Assembly (NCBI GenBank): GCA_035551935.1 | Contig: DASZMJ010000291.1 | Span: forward strand, 1-30,887 | Length of the DNA stretch: 30,887 nt | Direction of reading: 5' to 3' | Origin: DASZMJ01 sp035551935 | GTDB lineage: Bacteria; Planctomycetota; Planctomycetia; Isosphaerales; Isosphaeraceae | In this document: positions 26,831-30,887 of the stretch, piece by piece | How positions within the stretch are numbered: the stretch's first letter is position 1 | Layout of the letters: every line of letters begins with the position of its first letter | Program-made: the position numbers and the translations under genes | The notes under the pieces: model-generated | What the model saw: the letters and a program-made list of their open reading frames with translations, nothing else | Databases searched by the model: none | Told to the model about the DNA's origin: nothing

Positions 26831-27577
26831 TCAGGTCTCCCCGCCGATCGGCAAGCGGATGGTGAACCGCGACCCCTTGCCGGGGGTGCTCTGGAGGGTG
26901 ATCGTGCCGCCGTGGGCCTCGACGACCCGGCGGGTGGTGGCCAGGCCGAGGCCGGAGCCGCCGGGTCGGGTCGAGAAGAAGGCGTCGAAGACGCGGGGCT
27001 GGACGTCGTCGGGGATGCCGGCGCCGGTGTCGGTGATCTCGACGACGGCCCAGTCCCCCTCGCGACGGGTCGCCAGGATCAGCTCGCCGCCGGCCGCGGT
27101 GAACTGGAGGGCGTTGAGTATCAGATTCAAAAGCGCTTGTTTAAGCATTTCCACATTCAACCGCACGGCCGGCAGGTCGTCGGCGAGGTGGGTGCGGATG
27201 ACGACGCCGGCGGAGTTGGCCTGGTCGAGGCAGAAGATGCTCATATCGTCGACGACCTCGTTGAGGTCGGCCGGGGCGAGCGCCGGCTCGCGGACGCGGA
27301 CGAAGCGGAGGAAGTCCTCGAGGAGGGACTCGAGGCGGTGGCCCTCCTTGCGGACGCGGTCGATCTTGGCCAGGACGCGGCGGTCGCGGGGGGTCTGGGG
27401 GTCCTGGAAGTCCTCGGCGAGCAGGTCGAGGTTCAGCCGCATGACGGACAGGGGGTTGCGGATCTCGTGCGCGAGGCTGCCGGCGAGGCGGGCGATCTCG
27501 TCGGCGCGGTCGCGCGGGTCCCGGATGGCCTCGGGGTCGTCGGCGTCGGCGAGGAGGGTGGCTTCGTGGGGTTCCAT
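26831..27577 (-). CDS. Soluble sensor histidine kinase (partner of the NtrC-type regulator)
   Basis: The product is 248 residues with no transmembrane segment or N-terminal sensor domain. It has a HisKA dimerisation domain with the phospho-accepting H37 in SLAHEIRNPLSVM. A HATPase_c domain follows, with the N box in MLKQALLNLILNALQF, the G1 box DTGAGIP, and the G2 box GGSGLGLATTRRVVEAHGG. It probably autophosphorylates and passes phosphate to D55 of the response regulator two genes downstream. The N box is encoded by conspicuously AT-ending codons (27115-27161), including a rare ATA. How it is stimulated without a sensor is unclear. Confidence 0.92.
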   Translation of the reverse strand: MEPHEATLLADADDPEAIRDPRDRADEIARLAGSLAHEIRNPLSVMRLNLDLLAEDFQDPQTPRDRRVLAKIDRVRKEGHRLESLLEDFLRFVRVREPALAPADLNEVVDDMSIFCLDQANSAGVVIRTHLADDLPAVRLNVEMLKQALLNLILNALQFTAAGGELILATRREGDWAVVEITDTGAGIPDDVQPRVFDAFFSTRPGGSGLGLATTRRVVEAHGGTITLQSTPGKGSRFTIRLPIGGET

Positions 27578-27609
27578 GGGGGCTTCGCCGCTCGGCGGTC
27601 GTCGGCCGG

Positions 27610-27634
27610 CCGCCCGAGGGGGCCCCTCGGGCGG
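27610..27634 (-). terminator. Strong GC hairpin between pnp and the kinase gene
   Basis: A perfect 12-bp inverted repeat with a 1-bp centre lies 43 bp downstream of the pnp stop (27678) and 32 bp upstream of the kinase start. It could act as a terminator or RNA-stability element for rpsO-pnp. No T tract follows. Confidence 0.4.
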
Positions 27635-27677
27635 TCGGCTCGACAGCGTCCTATTGCAATGGACGGCGGCCCGGCCG

Positions 27678-29948
27678 TCAATCGCGATCGCGCGGGGGCC
27701 TGGGCCCGCGGTCGCCGCCGCGGTCGCCGCCGTAGCCGCCGCCGCCGGGGCCGCGACGGGGAGGGCCGCCGGGGGGCCGGTCGGGGGCGCCGGCGGGGCG
27801 CTCGCGGCCGGCGTGGGGGTCGACCTGACCGCGCTCGGCCATGGCGGCCTTGCGCGAGAGCTTGACGCGGTCCTGGTCGTCGACGGCGATGACCTTGACG
27901 AGCATCGGGTCGCCGACCCGGCAGATGTCGGTCACGCTGCCGACGTAGCCGTCGGACATCTCGCTGATGTGGACCAGGCCGTCCTTGCCGGGGAGGATCT
28001 CGACGAAGGCGCCGAAGTCCTTGATCGAGCTGACGCGCCCTTCGTAGATCGCGCCGACCTTCACGCCCTCGGTCATCGCCTGGATGCGGTCGCGGGCGGC
28101 CTCGGCCCCGGCCGACTCGATGCAGGCGATGGTCACGACGCCCGAGTCCTCGATGTCGATCTTCGAGCCGGTCTCCTCCTGGAGCTTCCGGATCGTCTTG
28201 CCGCCGGGGCCGATGACCAGGCCGATCTTCTCGGGGTTGATCTGGATCTGGATCAGCCGCGGGGCGTTGGGCGAGATCGCCTCGCGGGGCCGCTTGATGG
28301 CCCGGAGCATCGCGCGGAGGATCTCGAGCCGGGCCTCGTGGGCCTGGTCGAGCGTCTCGCGGATGATCTGCTCGGAGATGCCGCGGTTCTTCAGGTCGAG
28401 CTGGATGCCGGTGACGCCGCGCTGGGTGCCGGCGACCTTGAAGTCCATGTCGCCGAAGTGGTCCTCGTCGCCGATGATGTCGGTCAACAGGACGTGCCGG
28501 CCGGCCGCCTCGTCCTGCACCAGGCCGATCGAGATGCCGCCGACCGGGTCGTTGATCGGCACCCCGGCGTCCATCAGGGCGAGCGTCGCGCCGCAGACCG
28601 AGGCCATCGAGCTGGAGCCGTTGGACTCGAGGATGTCGCTGACGACCCGGATCGTGTACGGGAAGCCCTTCGAGTCGGGCAGGACCGGCGCCACCGACCG
28701 CTCGGCCAGCGCGCCGTGGCCGATCTCGCGACGGCCCGGGCCGCGGATCGGCCGGACCTCGCCGACGGCGAACGGCGGCATGTTATAATCGAGCATGAAC
28801 TTCTTGCTGTATTCGTCCATGATCCCGTCGACGCGCTGTTCGTCGTCGGTCGTGCCGAGCACGGTGGTCACCAGCGCCTGGGTCTCGCCGCGCTGGAAGA
28901 TGGCCGAGCCGTGGGCCTTGGGCAGGACCGAGACCTCGCAGTGGATCGGCCGGAGGTCGCGGGGGCCGCGGCCATCGGGGCGGTAGCCGTCGAGGATCAT
29001 CTCGCGGACCACGCGCTCCTGGAGCGCGTAGAAGGCCGACTTGACCTTCGTCGGGTCGACCTCGACGTGCGGGCCCTCGGGGTGGACGTAGTTGGCGACG
29101 ATCTCGTCCTGGAGGGCCTTGACCGCGGCGTTGCGGTCGTGCTTGGCGGGGATCATCTTCGCCTCGCGGAGCCGGCCGGCGAAGAGCCGGTGCAGGTCCT
29201 CGGCGATCGGGTCGGGCACGTCCTCGGGGTGGGTCAGCGGCGGCAGGCCGACGGCGCCCCGGAGCTCGTGTTGCAGGGCGATGATCTCCTGGTTGAGCCG
29301 GTGGGCCTCGAGGATCGCGTCGACCATCTCGGGCTCGGGGATCTCCTGGCCGAAGCCCTCGATCATGACGACGGCCCGCGCGGTGCTGGCGACGACGAGG
29401 TCGAGGTCGCTGTCGGCCAGCTCGGCCGCAGTCGGGAAGGCGACGAGGCGGCCGTCGACCCGTCCCAGGCGGATGGCGCCGATGGGGCCGAGGAACGGGA
29501 CGTCGGGGGCGACGACCAGGCTGGCCGAGGCGCCGATCATCGAGGGGACATCGGGATCGTTCTGCCGGTCGGCCGAGATCGGCCCGGCCTGGACCTGGAC
29601 CTCGTTGCGGTAGCCGGCCGGGAACAGCGGCCGCAAGGGGCGGTCGATCAGGCGCGAGGTCAGGATCTCCTTGGTCGTGGGCCGACCCTCGCGCTTGATG
29701 AAGCCGCCGGGGAACTTGCCGGCGGAGTACGTCTTCTCGCGGTAATCGACGGTCAACGGGAAGAAGTCGAGCCCCTCGCGGCCGGGGGCGGCGACGGTCG
29801 CGACCAGGGTCATCGTGTCGCCGAGCCGGACGACGACGGCGCCGCTGGCCTGCTTGGCCAGGCGGCCGGTCTCGAGGGTCAACGTCTTGCCACCGATCGA
29901 ACGCTCGACGGCGACGGGCTTCCGCGTCGCATGGGACGTGCTTGACAT
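27678..29948 (-). CDS. pnp: Polyribonucleotide nucleotidyltransferase (PNPase)
   Basis: The product is 756 residues. PNPase phosphorolytically degrades RNA 3'-5' and is part of the RNA turnover machinery. The two RNase PH domains include GREGLDFFPLTVDYREKTYSAG and RGPRDLRPIHCEVSVLPKAHGSAIFQRGETQALVT, with FMLDYNMPPFAVGE. The KH domain (about 570-600, IGPGGKTIRKLQEETG) and an S1 domain (about 625-695, GAIYEGRVSSIKDFGAFVEI) follow. A 50-residue tail rich in Gly, Arg and Pro (RGPGGGGYGGDRGG) is an addition. The start follows GGTGGA. The gene is downstream of rpsO as usual. Confidence 0.97.
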   Translation of the reverse strand: MSSTSHATRKPVAVERSIGGKTLTLETGRLAKQASGAVVVRLGDTMTLVATVAAPGREGLDFFPLTVDYREKTYSAGKFPGGFIKREGRPTTKEILTSRLIDRPLRPLFPAGYRNEVQVQAGPISADRQNDPDVPSMIGASASLVVAPDVPFLGPIGAIRLGRVDGRLVAFPTAAELADSDLDLVVASTARAVVMIEGFGQEIPEPEMVDAILEAHRLNQEIIALQHELRGAVGLPPLTHPEDVPDPIAEDLHRLFAGRLREAKMIPAKHDRNAAVKALQDEIVANYVHPEGPHVEVDPTKVKSAFYALQERVVREMILDGYRPDGRGPRDLRPIHCEVSVLPKAHGSAIFQRGETQALVTTVLGTTDDEQRVDGIMDEYSKKFMLDYNMPPFAVGEVRPIRGPGRREIGHGALAERSVAPVLPDSKGFPYTIRVVSDILESNGSSSMASVCGATLALMDAGVPINDPVGGISIGLVQDEAAGRHVLLTDIIGDEDHFGDMDFKVAGTQRGVTGIQLDLKNRGISEQIIRETLDQAHEARLEILRAMLRAIKRPREAISPNAPRLIQIQINPEKIGLVIGPGGKTIRKLQEETGSKIDIEDSGVVTIACIESAGAEAARDRIQAMTEGVKVGAIYEGRVSSIKDFGAFVEILPGKDGLVHISEMSDGYVGSVTDICRVGDPMLVKVIAVDDQDRVKLSRKAAMAERGQVDPHAGRERPAGAPDRPPGGPPRRGPGGGGYGGDRGGDRGPRPPRDRD

Positions 29949-30042
29949 TCCACCTACCTCGGCCGTGACCCGAGGCGATCGGCCTGCACACGGGCCGGCG
30001 GGCGTACGAGTCCCGCCGCCGCGCCGCGGCCGTCGTCACCAA

Positions 30043-30074
30043 GGGAAAAGGCGCCGGAGCCGGGCCTCGGCCGA
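30043..30074 (-). terminator. Possible terminator or processing hairpin in the rpsO-pnp spacer
   Basis: On the minus strand, just after the rpsO stop (30082), a GC stem with one bulge (about 30054-30074) is followed by TTTT (about 30045-30048). In other bacteria the rpsO-pnp spacer holds a terminator and an RNase III processing site; I propose this element plays such a role. Strength is uncertain because of the bulge. Confidence 0.4.
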
Positions 30075-30081
30075 CCCGACC

Positions 30082-30351
30082 TTACTTGCGGATGCCCAGG
30101 CGGTTGATGACCTCAAGGTAGCTCTTGCGGTCGTTGAGCCGGAGGTACTTCAGCAGGCTCGACCGCTTCGAGACCATCATCAGCAGCCCGCGGCGGCTGG
30201 CGTGGTCCTTCTTATGCATCTTGAAGTGATCGTCCAGATCCTTGATCCGGGCCGTCAGGAGGGCGATCTGCACCTCCGGCGAGCCCGTGTCGTGGGTATC
30301 CCGGCCGAACGAGGTGATGATCTCCGACTTCTTCTCTTTGGTGATCGCCAT
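30082..30351 (-). CDS. rpsO: 30S ribosomal protein S15
   Basis: The product is 89 residues, the normal size for S15. It binds 16S rRNA early in 30S assembly. Family motifs are SFGRDTHDTGSPEVQIALLTARIKDLDDHFKMHKKDHASRRGLLMMVSKRSSLLKYL and the ending NRLGIRK. ATG 30351 is chosen because the sequence begins MAITKEKKSEII as expected. The ORF can be extended far upstream, but those residues have no family resemblance. The typical downstream neighbour pnp is present. Confidence 0.97.
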   Translation of the reverse strand: MAITKEKKSEIITSFGRDTHDTGSPEVQIALLTARIKDLDDHFKMHKKDHASRRGLLMMVSKRSSLLKYLRLNDRKSYLEVINRLGIRK

Positions 30352-30425
30352 CGCTCTTGCGCGCCCCGCGGCCACGGCCTTGCTGTTGAAGGGTTTCGGA
30401 GTTCTCCTCGCCAATGAGTTGACCC

Positions 30426-30454
30426 AAGATAGGCGAATCGACCCCGGATTGCAA
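30426..30454 (-). promoter_or_regulatory. Sigma-70-type promoter for rpsO
   Basis: On the minus strand, TTGCAA (30449-30454) is separated by 17 bp from TATCTT (30426-30431). It lies about 75 bp upstream of the rpsO start codon. The -35 box is the centre of a 12-bp palindrome. This would give a leader of about 70 nt, long enough to fold. Confidence 0.5.
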
Positions 30455-30486
30455 TCCCCCTCCGTGGTTCTCCGCGATCGGGGCGC

Positions 30487-30887
30487 ACGACAGGTTTGCG
30501 CGGCCCAGGGAATGTATGTAGTTTTACTTATGGAAGTCGGCGGCCTCCAAGTTGGAACCTCTTTGCAGAAAACAAGTTCAAGAGGGGCGAGGAATCGGGG
30601 AGCAGTGGCTGGATACAGAAAAGGCGTTGCCCAGGCGATGCCGATCGCCACCGCTTCTATACATTTGATCAATATTCTGGCACGAGTGTGCGGCAGTTCA
30701 AGGCCAGAATTCGCAAACCATGTCGTGCGCCTCGCCAATCTCCGACCCCCCCGGCCCGTTGGGTTCGTTTTCGCGCCGCGAGCCCGTCCGGGGCCGAATT
30801 CGAATAGACGAATCAAATCGTTCCAATGTCAGAATTTCACCTCCGTTGTCGCCGACATCTGGATCACCCGGATCGGGACGATTGTGG
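30487..30887. other. Non-coding, less GC-rich segment upstream of rpsO
   Basis: No ORF in this 401-bp stretch shows protein-like composition or a recognisable family. The + strand reading of about 100 codons and the minus-strand extension of rpsO both have scrambled composition. Base composition is lower in GC than the neighbouring genes. It may be a decayed gene, an extended leader region or part of a gene continuing outside the window. Confidence 0.4.

Noticed and set aside
26814..29945. 1043-codon + strand ORF over the kinase and pnp genes
   Set aside because: Antisense to pnp, whose identity is certain; no family resemblance.
30352..30816. N-terminal extension of rpsO to 244 residues
   Set aside because: S15 is about 89 residues; the extension has no homology-like character and a promoter is visible within it.

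Overview
The window is GC-rich, bacterial and almost fully coding. Its gene content points to a planctomycete, probably an Isosphaeraceae-like member. The evidence is an FGE/arylsulfatase pair, a DUF1080 protein, a DUF4091 protein with a fibronectin-type domain, an N-terminally anchored leucine-rich-repeat protein, many exported proteins of unknown function, a Uma2 protein, and a GXGXG (GltB/FwdC-type) protein. This assignment comes from gene families only; no rRNA or tRNA is present to confirm it.

Layout. 1-5.9 kb: an exported DUF4091 protein (-) is divergent from a formylglycine-generating enzyme and an arylsulfatase (+), a self-contained sulfatase maturation unit. 5.7-9.7 kb: a putative lipoprotein whose 3' end runs 154 bp antisense into the sulfatase gene, then a large exported helical-repeat protein (both -). 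9.9-11.4 kb: a DUF1080 protein (+), a 200-bp nested palindrome, a second perfect hairpin, and a secreted Gln/Lys/Thr-rich protein (-). 11.6-16.5 kb, all on minus: LRR protein, MBL-fold hydrolase, and recJ overlapping a pcm-type methyltransferase gene. 16.6-20.3 kb, all on minus: CorA-type transporter, small lipoprotein, GXGXG protein and an exported HEAT-like protein; the last two abut at TAAATG. 20.5-22.4 kb: mutL (-).

The accessory region is 22.3-24.8 kb. The first 65 bp of mutL occur twice in direct orientation (22340-22404 and 23229-23293) and bracket about 0.8 kb that carries two overlapping small genes, like an element that integrated at the mutL start and restored the gene. Next comes a strongly AT-rich island (about 23311-24770) with one large gene for a TIR-like protein of the type seen in antiphage effectors. 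It is followed by a 167-bp segment bounded by 19-bp inverted repeats, one of which overlaps the stop codon of the next gene.

24.8-30.9 kb: a soluble histidine kinase and an NtrC-type sigma-54 activator form a two-component system with a Uma2-family gene wedged between them. Upstream lies the conserved rpsO-pnp pair. The last 0.4 kb has no gene I can support.

A cross-cutting signal is that several unrelated conserved genes (DUF1080, recJ, corA, MBL, the kinase, ntrC, pnp) each contain a short patch of AT-ending, rare-looking codons exactly over a conserved motif, inside otherwise very GC3-rich coding sequence.
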